Below are positions 27,201 to 36,000 of a stretch of 64,000 nt of DNA, in pieces. A model generated the notes under the pieces. The model ran no database searches. It had not been told where the DNA came from and worked only from the letters and a program-made list of their open reading frames with translations. Within the stretch, counting starts at the first letter, position 1. Every line of letters starts with the position of its first letter. This DNA comes from Nocardiopsis sp. YSL2 (lineage in GTDB: Bacteria > Actinomycetota > Actinomycetes > Streptosporangiales > Streptosporangiaceae): positions 2,542,001 through 2,606,000 of the forward strand of contig NZ_JAMOAO010000001.1 of NCBI RefSeq assembly GCF_030555055.1. The letters are read 5' to 3'. The position numbers were made by a program, and so were the translations under genes.

Positions 27201-30200
27201 TGTGGTTGCCCAGACCGCTCAGGGCGTCCAGTTCGGGCTCGACGTTGTACTCGCGGTAGTGCTGGTAACTGGCGCCCACGAACACACCGGTCCGGGAGCC
27301 CGCCACGGAGGTGGGCGCCGTGCCCGCCGACTCCAGGCACTCCCACGCGCCCCGCATCAGCCAGCGGGACTGGGGGTCGAGCACCTTGGCCTGCTTGGCG
27401 AACACGCCGAACAGCCGGGCGTCGAAGGAGTCGATGCCGCTGAGGAACCCGCCCTCGGGCCGGGGCGCGGTGCCCTCCCAACGGTCGTCGGGGGCGGGCG
27501 CCACGGCGTTCCCGCCCTCCGCCAGCAGCCGCCAGAACGCGTCGGGGGTGTGCGCTCCCGGGACGGCCACGGACAGACCGACCACCGCGACGTCCTCGGG
27601 CCGCGCCCCGTCCACCCGTGGCGCGACTCGCTCGAACGGTGTCGGCGCCGGTTCCGCGACGTGCTCGGACGGCACCGGCGCCGGTGCCTCCGCCACGGTT
27701 TCGGGCAGTGCGGCCCCGGGGTCGCGCACGGGGTCCCCCGCCACTGCGACGGGGGCCCCGATCGCGGAGGCCAGCGCGCGACAGTCGGCGGCCTCCATGA
27801 CGTCGAGGGAGCCGACCCGTACGCCCAGCTCGGCCTCCAGGCGCTGGGCGATCTCGGTCGCCAGCATCGAGTCGAGGGAGAGCAGGGTGAAGGGCGTGTC
27901 CGGTGTCAGGTCGGGTTCGCGCAGCAGGGCCCCAACGACCCCGGTCACCCCGGCGGCCGGAGAAGCGTCGGGCGCGGGGGCGGGGGCGGGGAGCGGGTCG
28001 AGGCCGGCCGGTCGCGAAGCGTACTCCGCGGGGGACTCCGGCTCCTCCCCGCCCGGTCGGGACACGGGCCGGTACCGGACGCCCGTCAGGACGAGCAGAG
28101 GCCGCCCCTCGTCGTCCAGGAGTGCACTGTCCGCCACACGCGTCCCGTCCGCCTCCCTGGCGACGAGCCGCACGAGGACGCTCGCGGTGCGCGAGGGGTC
28201 GCCGGACAGGTCGAGCCCCGACACGGACGCCGGAAGCAGGGTGCCCCCGTCAGCGGACCGATCCGCCATCGTCAGGACCGCCATGGCCTGCAACGCCGCG
28301 TCCACGGCGGCGACCGCCGCGGCCCCGTCCGAGCGGCCGGAGGGGCGGCGGACCGAGCACTCGGCCGTCGTGACGTCGTAGCGCACCCCCTCGATGACCG
28401 CGAGGTCGGCTCCGTACTCCACCCCGTGCGCCGCGAACCACGCGTACAGCCCCACCGGGTCCAGGGTGCGGTCCAGTTCGTCGGGCACGTCCGGAGCCGG
28501 CTCGGCCGGACGTCCCGCACCCGCACGAGCCCGCGCGATACGGCGGCCACCCCAGCTCAGGGTCAGGGTCCCGGCGGACAGTTCGTCCGTCAGCGGCCCC
28601 GGGCCGGTTCCCGGCGCGGCGAAGACGACGTCGCACGCGTCGCCCACCCGGTCCAGGGCCCGCAGCAGCAGGAGCGCGGCCGGTACCGTCGGTTCGCCGA
28701 ACACCCGGTGCTGCTCGACCAGCAGTTCCGTGTCGCGCCCGTCCGGCAGCGGCACGCGTGCCGGACGCTCGTCGGCGATCCTGGCGGACGGCGCCCCGGC
28801 GGTCTCCCGGTCGGCCCCGGGGGACGACGCCGTGTACCCGCCGAGCGGATACGCGGGCAGGACGACCCGGCGGCCCCTCGGGTAGACCTGGCGCCAGTCC
28901 GCGTCCGCGCCCTCGACGAAACGGGCGGCCAGGTCGGCGACGGGCCCCGAGGCGGGCGAGCCGTCGCCTCGGACGGAGCGGCCAGCCACCCGCCCCTCCC
29001 TCAGGACCCGCCGCATCCCCGCCAGGACCCGCTCCCGGTCACCGCCGTGGAAGGCCGCCCGGAACTCCCGGTGATCCCGGCCCACAGCGGCTGAGAAGCA
29101 CACGTCAGCCAGGTCGGCGTCGGACTCGGGAAGCCAGCGGACCGCGTCGGAGACGCGTTCGGCCAGGGCCTCGGGGGTGTGTCCGGACAGGACGAGGACG
29201 TGCTCGGCGTCCGGTCGGGGCGACCGGTCCGGCCGGGCGACGTGCTCGGCCACGACGACGTGGGCGTTGGTCCCGCCCATCCCGAAGGCGCTCACCCCGG
29301 CGACCCGGGGACGCGCCCCGGGCCACGGCACCGTCCCGGTGTTCACCGACAGCCCCGCCGCGTCCAGGTCGAGCCGTGTGGAGGGCCGCTCGTACCCGGC
29401 CAGCGGGGGAACGACGCCGTAGCGCATGCACAGCAGTACCTTGACCAGGCCCGCCATTCCACTCGCGGGTTCCAGGTGGCCGATGTTGGCCTTCACCGAC
29501 CCCAGCAGGCGCGGTCCGGTTCCGGTTCCGAAGACCTCGGTCAGCGCCGCGACCTCGATCGGATCACCGAGCCGGGTGGCCGTCCCGTGCGCCTCGATCA
29601 ACGTCACCTCCTCGGGAGGGGTGTCGGCGTCCGCGAGGGCCGCGCGGATGACGGCCTCCTGAGCCGAGGCGCGCGGGACGGGCAGGGCTCCCCCGCGCCC
29701 GCCGTGGTTGACCGCGCTACCGCGGACGACGCCCCAGACGTGGTCGCCGTCGCGTTCGGCGTCGGCCAGGGGGCGGAGCACCATCGCGACCGCGCCCTCG
29801 CCGGGGACGAAACCGTCAGCGCGCTCGTCGAAGGGGTGCGGCCGGCCGGGGGAGAGCGCCCCCATGCGGGTGAGACTCCGGTAGTACCAGGGGGTGAGGC
29901 CCACGTGGCAGGTGGCCACGATCGCGGCACCGCACTGGCCCGAGCGCAGGGCGTGGACCGCCTGGTGCAGCGCGACCAGCGAGGACGAGCACAGCGTGTC
30001 GACGGTCTGGGAGGGGCCGGTCAGGTCGAGCGTGTAGGAGATCCGGTTCGCCAGCACGGCGTTCATCGAGCCCAGGGCCGTGTGCGGGCCGACCCGCTCC
30101 AGGCCTGAGGCGTCGCGGTGGTGCTCGTAGGTCGCCCCGACGAACACCCCGATGTCGGACCGGCCGTGCAGCCCAGCCTCGTCCACGGCCCGCCACGCGT

Positions 30201-33072
30201 GCTCCAGCAGGAGTTTCTGCTGGGGGTCCATCTCGTCGGCTTCGCGCCTCGATGTGCCGAAGAAGCGGTGGTCGAAGTCGCCGCCGAGCCGGAGGAAGGC
30301 ACCGCTGCGGCAGTGCTCCGCGGGCGCCTCCTCCCCGTCCGGGGCCCCAGGTTCGGTCAGCAGGCCGAGGTCCCAGCGCTCCGCGGGCACCTCGGTGAAG
30401 GCCGTGTCCCCCGATTCCAGCAGTTCCCAGAATCCCTCCAGGCCGCGTCCTCCGGGCAGGTCGCCGGAGACCGCGACGACCGCGATGTCCCCGGGGCGGG
30501 CGGACGCGCCAGGTTCGCCGTCGGACGCGTCGACCGCGTCCGGTCCGTCGGGATCCGGGAGCCGCTCCTCGGTCGGGGCGTCCGCGGCTCCGGGGCGGTG
30601 CACCGCCTCCTCCGACGGGGATTCCGCCGCCTCGGCGGGCGCCGAGGCGGGCACGCCGTACTGCTCGGTCAGCGCCCTGGTCACTCCTGCGGCGTCCGGG
30701 TACTCCAGGAAGAGGGTCGCCGGCAGGTCCGCGCCCACGATCCGGGAGAGTTCCTCCGACATCTCCACGCTCATGATGGAGTCGACGCCGTAGTCGGCCA
30801 GCGGAGTGTTCGGGGAGAGGGCGTCCAAGCCCAGGCGCGCGGCGAGGAAACGCTGGACCCGCTCCGCGAGGCCGACTGGAGCGGACTCCGGGCCGCCCTC
30901 GGATCCGGCGGGGGGAGTCGGCCGCGCGGCGGGGGGCGGTGTGGCGGGGGACTGCGCGGCGGGGGGCGGTGCGACGGGGTGGGGAACGCCCCGGCCGTCG
31001 GGGTGGGCGACCACCACCCTCCGGTCGCCTCCGCCCAGGACGGCCATGAGCGCGTCCAGGGCCTCCTCCGTGCCCAGGGGGCGCACGCCGCGCCGACGCA
31101 ACTGGTCGGCCACCTCGACACCCATGCCCACCTCGCCCCACAGACCCCAGGACACAGTCGTCCACGGACGGCCCATGGTGTGCGCGAAGCCGTCGAGGTA
31201 GGCGTTGGCCGCGGCGTATCCAGCCTGCCCCAGGTTGCCGAAGGTTCCCGAGACCGAGCCGAACAACACCGCGAAGTCCAGATCCAACCCGGACACGGCC
31301 GCGGCCAGTTCTCGGGTTCCGGCCACCTTGGGCCGCATGACGGCCGTCAGGTCCTCGACATCGGCTCCGCGGATGAGCCCGTCCCTGAGGATCCCGGCGG
31401 CGTGTACCACCCCGGCCAGTCCCCGCCCGTCGGTGAGCAGCTCCGACACCACCGAGGCGAGTTCACCGGGGACGGACGCGTCGGCGCGCAGCGAGCGCAC
31501 ACGGCAGTCGAGTCCGGACAGCCGCTCGGCGACCTCCGGGCTCGGGCCGGAGCGGCCGACCAGGACCAGCTCGCCCGCCCCATCCCTGGCGAGGCGTTCG
31601 GCGACCGCGACTCCGATCCCTCCGTGACCTCCCAGGATCAGGTACCGGCCGTCCGGGCGGATGTCGGCGCCGCGGCCCGGGGAGAGGGCGGCCACCAGGG
31701 AGGGCTCGTAGCGCACGCCGTCGCGGTGGGCCGACTCCAGGGGGCCCGAGCCCAGGGCGTCGGCCATGACCCGTCGCGTCCGGCCCCCGGGCCCGGCGTC
31801 CACCAGTCGCACGGCCAGCCCGGGGTACTCGATCGCGGCCGTGCGGACCAGCCCCCACAGCGCGGAGCGGGCCGGAACCGGACGGTCCGCCTCGACCACG
31901 GGCTGGGCGTTCTCGGTGACCACGACGAACCGTGCGTCCCTGCGGTGGGAGGCCAGGGTCCGGACCGCGTGCAGGCAGGTGTACACCCCGGCACCGAACT
32001 CGTCCTCGTCGTCGCGCGCGGCACCGGTCGACCGGAGGTGGACCACGCCGGACACCTCGCCGACCCTTTCCCAGAGCTTCTCGAAGTCCCGGTCCGCGAG
32101 CCCGCCGGAGGCGCCTGCGGCGGGCGGTACCACCTCGACGACCTGTGCTCCCCGCTCTCTCAGCACGCGCGCGGCCTCCTCCGCGAGGGGGGACGGACGG
32201 TCCGTCGGCGGGCGCAGGACCACCCAGGTGCCGTCGATCGGCTGGGACGCTCCGGGCTCGGCCGGGGCCCAGTGGATCCGGCCGCCGGGCACCGGACGAC
32301 CGGGGGAGGCCGCCCTGTGCATGCGCACCCCCTCCACGACCGCGACGACGCTCCCGTCCGGGGCGAGGATCTGGGCGTCGGCGACGAGGCGGTCGTCGGA
32401 GGCGCGAACCCGGCGGACACGGACACCTACGCGCGGTGGGACGGGCGCGTACACGGCCAGCCGGTCCACCCCCACGGGCACGGTCACCCGCGTGTCGGAG
32501 GCCGTCCCGGGGTCCTGCACGGCCACGCTCGCCAGCTGGAGGACCCCGTCCACCACGTGGGGGTGCAGCAGCCAGGGCCCCGCGGTGTCGGTGCCGTCGA
32601 GTTCGGCGGTCACGTGGCCGCCGGCGGCCGACAGCGATCGCACGACCCGCAGGTCGGGTCCGTACTCCAGGCCCGACGCGGCCCAGGCGGAGTACAGCTC
32701 GTCGGGGTCGAACCGCGTCGTCTCCGGCTCCGCCCAAGGGGCGGGGGGCGGGGCGTCCGACCGCCTTCCCCAGGCCGTGGACAGCACCCGCCGCCCCTCG
32801 GCGCGCAGGGCGAGGTCGACCCGTCCGTCGTCGTGGTACCGGGCCTCCATTCCGACCCGTTCCCGTTCGCCCCTTCCGAGGGCCAGCGGACGCGGGAAGG
32901 CGAGGTCGCGCAGCTCGCTCGGGGCGAAGTCCTCCCCCTGGAGAACGGCGAACATCATCATCTCGACCTGCGCGGCGGCCGGGAGGAGGGCGCGACCGCG
33001 GAACCGGTGCTGGTCCAGGAGCGCGCCGGAGTCGTCGAAGGTCTTCCCGTAGGTGCGCGTGCGGATACTCAC
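24208..33072 (-). CDS. PKS protein B: DH-KR-ACP-KS3-DH-ACP-KS4-KR-ACP
   Basis: 2954 residues from a GTG that overlaps the protein A stop (GTGA). It opens with DH (1 to about 260; QHRFRGRALLP and VVDGVLQ) completing module 2. KR (about 265-690) has GGHGGIG and YAAAN. ACP (about 730-805) has YGVDSIM. KS3 (about 857-1285) has DTLCSSS. A linker without AT leads to DH (about 1440-1690; QHRVFGEPTVP, VDAALQ), then ACP (about 1705-1770; LSLDSM). KS4 (about 1825-2245; DTLCSSS) again has no AT, only the post-AT strand PPYPFAERSFW. KR (about 2400-2760) has VTGGSGAVG and YAMAN. ACP (about 2857-2925) has LGLDSLA. It contains no AT domain at all, so both of its KS modules need malonyl loading from elsewhere. 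Confidence 0.9.
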   Translation of the reverse strand: MSIRTRTYGKTFDDSGALLDQHRFRGRALLPAAAQVEMMMFAVLQGEDFAPSELRDLAFPRPLALGRGERERVGMEARYHDDGRVDLALRAEGRRVLSTAWGRRSDAPPPAPWAEPETTRFDPDELYSAWAASGLEYGPDLRVVRSLSAAGGHVTAELDGTDTAGPWLLHPHVVDGVLQLASVAVQDPGTASDTRVTVPVGVDRLAVYAPVPPRVGVRVRRVRASDDRLVADAQILAPDGSVVAVVEGVRMHRAASPGRPVPGGRIHWAPAEPGASQPIDGTWVVLRPPTDRPSPLAEEAARVLRERGAQVVEVVPPAAGASGGLADRDFEKLWERVGEVSGVVHLRSTGAARDDEDEFGAGVYTCLHAVRTLASHRRDARFVVVTENAQPVVEADRPVPARSALWGLVRTAAIEYPGLAVRLVDAGPGGRTRRVMADALGSGPLESAHRDGVRYEPSLVAALSPGRGADIRPDGRYLILGGHGGIGVAVAERLARDGAGELVLVGRSGPSPEVAERLSGLDCRVRSLRADASVPGELASVVSELLTDGRGLAGVVHAAGILRDGLIRGADVEDLTAVMRPKVAGTRELAAAVSGLDLDFAVLFGSVSGTFGNLGQAGYAAANAYLDGFAHTMGRPWTTVSWGLWGEVGMGVEVADQLRRRGVRPLGTEEALDALMAVLGGGDRRVVVAHPDGRGVPHPVAPPPAAQSPATPPPAARPTPPAGSEGGPESAPVGLAERVQRFLAARLGLDALSPNTPLADYGVDSIMSVEMSEELSRIVGADLPATLFLEYPDAAGVTRALTEQYGVPASAPAEAAESPSEEAVHRPGAADAPTEERLPDPDGPDAVDASDGEPGASARPGDIAVVAVSGDLPGGRGLEGFWELLESGDTAFTEVPAERWDLGLLTEPGAPDGEEAPAEHCRSGAFLRLGGDFDHRFFGTSRREADEMDPQQKLLLEHAWRAVDEAGLHGRSDIGVFVGATYEHHRDASGLERVGPHTALGSMNAVLANRISYTLDLTGPSQTVDTLCSSSLVALHQAVHALRSGQCGAAIVATCHVGLTPWYYRSLTRMGALSPGRPHPFDERADGFVPGEGAVAMVLRPLADAERDGDHVWGVVRGSAVNHGGRGGALPVPRASAQEAVIRAALADADTPPEEVTLIEAHGTATRLGDPIEVAALTEVFGTGTGPRLLGSVKANIGHLEPASGMAGLVKVLLCMRYGVVPPLAGYERPSTRLDLDAAGLSVNTGTVPWPGARPRVAGVSAFGMGGTNAHVVVAEHVARPDRSPRPDAEHVLVLSGHTPEALAERVSDAVRWLPESDADLADVCFSAAVGRDHREFRAAFHGGDRERVLAGMRRVLREGRVAGRSVRGDGSPASGPVADLAARFVEGADADWRQVYPRGRRVVLPAYPLGGYTASSPGADRETAGAPSARIADERPARVPLPDGRDTELLVEQHRVFGEPTVPAALLLLRALDRVGDACDVVFAAPGTGPGPLTDELSAGTLTLSWGGRRIARARAGAGRPAEPAPDVPDELDRTLDPVGLYAWFAAHGVEYGADLAVIEGVRYDVTTAECSVRRPSGRSDGAAAVAAVDAALQAMAVLTMADRSADGGTLLPASVSGLDLSGDPSRTASVLVRLVAREADGTRVADSALLDDEGRPLLVLTGVRYRPVSRPGGEEPESPAEYASRPAGLDPLPAPAPAPDASPAAGVTGVVGALLREPDLTPDTPFTLLSLDSMLATEIAQRLEAELGVRVGSLDVMEAADCRALASAIGAPVAVAGDPVRDPGAALPETVAEAPAPVPSEHVAEPAPTPFERVAPRVDGARPEDVAVVGLSVAVPGAHTPDAFWRLLAEGGNAVAPAPDDRWEGTAPRPEGGFLSGIDSFDARLFGVFAKQAKVLDPQSRWLMRGAWECLESAGTAPTSVAGSRTGVFVGASYQHYREYNVEPELDALSGLGNHNAFLANRVSHFLDLRGPSMTIDTLCSSSLVALHQAVRSIRGGECDQAVVAGVRLALSPLHYHAMRSLKALSPSGRSRAFDAAADGFVPGEGVVTLLVKPLGRALRDGDRVHAVIRGTAVNHGGRSSGLTVPNAEGQREVVSAALRDAGVDAGTVTMVEAHGTGTPLGDPIEVEALTEAFRAHTDRRQFCAIGSVKSNIGHLEPAAGLAGLAKVVLAMRHRVIPATLHVERPNPHIDFASSPFFAVGESVAWEPPAGVPRRAGLSAFGMGGVNAHVVVEEPPVLPDRTSDLPSEYPLRVSGATEEAVRSLAAGYAERIAACRDPRELADVCHTVNTGRAELGFQAAVLGSDADSLVRALRVVADGAAPVSEAVGPFDGVPPSGPAAAVELVRRGHTGIPWADLSAPEARVADGLPPYPFAERSFWSTRGAGPAETRPWERDGADDIAPTAPPRATRPRWRAATLPEPARGAGGTAAVVCEGSEHVAGALGTELSAVGFTVAPSPGEPGLDALIVVDPGPEGFWPALREWTSALPRGGRLVWVGRRTAAVTAEERLGLAPDAAARAAATLAAAAEYHLSATALDLAPGTDAGAEARAIVAELSAMPDQRTAVALRGGLRYVRRWEETDGAEHSPDLSGAGFVLVTGGSGAVGRLLVGRLAELGAARVGVLGRSRLDAAAVSELAALAPSAELDYLPCDVTDGSAVRAAVRDLSRRWGPLIGVVHASGRALPFGSHRNRAEEDAAGVLAPKTAGSDHVLAVADEHGARFVVFVSSVAGEDPAAGRGLVDYAMANAYQLALAERAHARSSSPAVTAHAWPDWSGVGLEADASFSATASLGTEEALAGFSAHLLSGGRVSFPGGVPEAPAGPETESHADTGPHPLSQSEPPVRPDAGAAEETVSLVRSCLTELLGEDPGTRVVADLGLDSLAIADLVSLLERHHGSTVDPSAVMRARTVADIAVLLEAEAGADPAPEGEPAAERDGMEPVGLSALLRPLAGK
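26333..27210 (-). repeat. KS repeat, copy 2 (KS4)
   Basis: This segment of KS4 is nearly identical to 34462-35339 of KS2 over about 880 bases (constant offset 8129). Its first 450 bases are also nearly identical to 19443-19893. Mismatch clusters lie near 26490-26560, 26786-26810 and 26990-27050. Confidence 0.75.
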
Positions 33073-36000
33073 AGGGCCCCTCGCCTCTCTTCGTCCATGC
33101 TGTCGACCAAGGGGTGGGCGGCCGCTTCGGGCCGCTCGGGGACACGCCGTCCGCGGAGCGGTTCGGCGGACAGGTTCTGGCGTACGAAGGGGTAGCCCGG
33201 GATGGTGACGGTCCGACCGCCCTTGTCCGCGTGCAGGGCGTCCCAGTCGAGGCGCCCGACACCGGCGTTGAGGTAGGCCGCGACGGACTGGTACAGGCTC
33301 CGCTGTTCGGGGTGGTTCCTGCGCAACGTCGTATACCAACCCGCACCAGCCTGACCCACCGTCGCCCGCACATGCGGAGTCAGATGCGGCTGCGGCCCCA
33401 CCTCCCAGAAATGCCCGACCCCGAACGCACGCACCGCCTCCACACCCTCACGGAACCGCACCGGCCGCCGCACCTGCGCCGCCCACGTCCCCGGATCCGT
33501 CACCGACTCCTCCGTATGCCACCGCCCCGTCAGACCATTGACCAACGGCACCCCCGGAACCCGCATCGGCGTCTGCGCCAACACCTCGGCGAAAGGCCCC
33601 ACCGCACCCTCCATATGCGCCGAATGGAACGCATGCGAGACATTCAACAACCGCGCCCGACGCGCACCCAGACCCTCCACCAACCGCGCGACCTGCCCGG
33701 ACGGACCCGTCACCGTCACATGATCAGCGGAGTTGAACGAAGCGACCTCGACCTCCGGAAACTCCCCCAGAAGACGCACGGTCTCCTCCACCGGACCCGT
33801 CACCGCCGCCATCGACCCCTGCGACGGCCGCGCCTGCATCAACCGGGCACGCACCGCCGTCAACCGCAACAGATCACCCAGACCGAACACCCCGCACGCC
33901 CACGCCGCGGACAACTCCCCCAAGCTGTGCCCGATCGCCACCTGCGGGACCACACCCCACCCCCGCAACAACCTCGTCAACGCCACCTGCGTCGACACGA
34001 TCGCCACCTGCGCGAACCCGGTCCGATCCAACAAAGCCCGATCGTCCCCGAACAACACCTCCCGCAAGGGAACCGACACATGGCCCCCCAACAACTCCTC
34101 ACACTCATCGATCGCCTCCCGATACACCGGCTCGGCCGCATACAACGCCCGACCCATCCCCCAGTGCTGCGACCCCTGCCCCGTGAACACGAACGCCGTA
34201 GGAACCGACCGATTACGCACAGCAGTCACAGCCACCTCACCAGAAGCCACAGCACGCAGACCCTTGCGCGCCGACTCCCGGTCGGTCACCGCGATCACCG
34301 CCCGGTGGCGGTGGTCCGTCCGTCCGACGTTGGCCGTACGGACGAAGTCGGCGAACCCCCCGTCCGGGAGGTCGGCCAGGTGGTCGTCGTAGTCGCCCGC
34401 GATCCGCCGGAGGGCCTCCTCGGTGGAGGCCGTGACCTTGAGCAGGTGGGCCTGCTGGGGCAGGTCCGAGGTCCGGTCGGGCAGGACCGGCGGCTCCTCC
34501 ACCACGACATGGGCGTTGACCCCGCCCATCCCGAACGCGCTCAACCCCGCACGACGCGGCACACCCGCCGGAGGCTCCCACGCCACCGACTCGCCCACCG
34601 GATAGAACGGACCGGACTCGAAGCTGATGTGCGGGTTGGGGTGGTCCAGGTGGAGGGTGGCGGGGATCGTGCGGTGCCGCATCGCCAGCACCACCTTGGC
34701 CAGACCCGCCAACCCCGCCGCCGGCTCCAGATGACCGATATTGGACTTGACCGACCCGATCGCACAGAACTGGCGCCGGTCCGTGTGGGCGCGGAACGCC
34801 TCCGTCAGGCCCTCCACCTCGATCGGATCACCCAACGGCGTCCCCGTCCCGTGCGCCTCCACCATCGTCACCGTGCCCGCGTCCACACCCGCGTCCCGCA
34901 ACGCCGCCGAGATGACGTCCCGCTGCGCGGTGCCGTTGGGCACGGTCAGCCCGCTGGAGCGGCCGCCGTGGTTGACGGCCGTGCCCCTGATCACCGCGTG
35001 CACGCGGTCACCGTCGCGCAGCGCCCGCCCGAGCGGCTTGACCAGCAGGGTGACCACACCCTCACCCGGCACGAACCCGTCGGCGGCGGCGTCGAACGCC
35101 CTCGACCGACCCGACGGGGAGAACGAGCGCAGCCGCGACCCCAGTTGGAAGTACTGCGGCGACAGGCCCATGTGCACTCCCGCGACGACGGCCTGGTCGC
35201 ACTCGCCCCCGCGGATGCTGCGCACCGCCTGGTGCAGGGCCACCAGCGACGACGAGCACAGGGTGTCGATCGTCATGCTCGGCCCACGCAGGTCCAGGAA
35301 GTGGCTCACCCGGTTGGCGAGGATGGCGTTGTGGTTGCCCAGGGCGGCCGCGGTCGGCACGACGTCGCCCACCACCTGGTCGCGGTAGTGCTGGTAGCTG
35401 GCGCCCACGAACACACCGACCGTCAGGTCCCGGCGCGCCCCGGCGGGACCGGCGTCCTCCAGCGTCCGCCACACCGACTGGATCAGGTGCCGCTGCTGGG
35501 GGTCCATCCACCGGGCGTCGGAGGGCGAGATACGGAAGAACGCCGGATCGAACTCGTCCCACTCGCGTACGAACCCGGCCTCCCGCAGGTAGACGCTGCC
35601 GGGCTCCTGGTCGGTGGAGTAGTACTCCTCCAGATCCCACCGGTCCGCCGGCACCTCGCGTACGTGGTCCTCGCCTCCGGCCAGGACCCGCCACAGCTCG
35701 TCCATGTCCGAGGCGCCGGGGAACACACCGTCGATCCCGATGACCGCGATGTCATGGAGGTCGTCCCCGTCGTCCCCGTCGTCCCCCCGGTCCTCGGCGG
35801 CCGCCCCGGCAGGGGGAGCGCCGACGGCCGGGGACGGGGCCGGGGGCGGCGACGGGGCCGGGGACGGGGTCCGTGCCGACGGGACCGCGTCCCGCGGCGG
35901 CGCGGCCGGGGCGCCGGCCGGTTCGGGTCGCGCCGGCGCGGAGGGCGCCGGGGCCGCCGACCCCGGTGCGGAGGTGACCCCGTACCGGTCGCGCAGCTCC

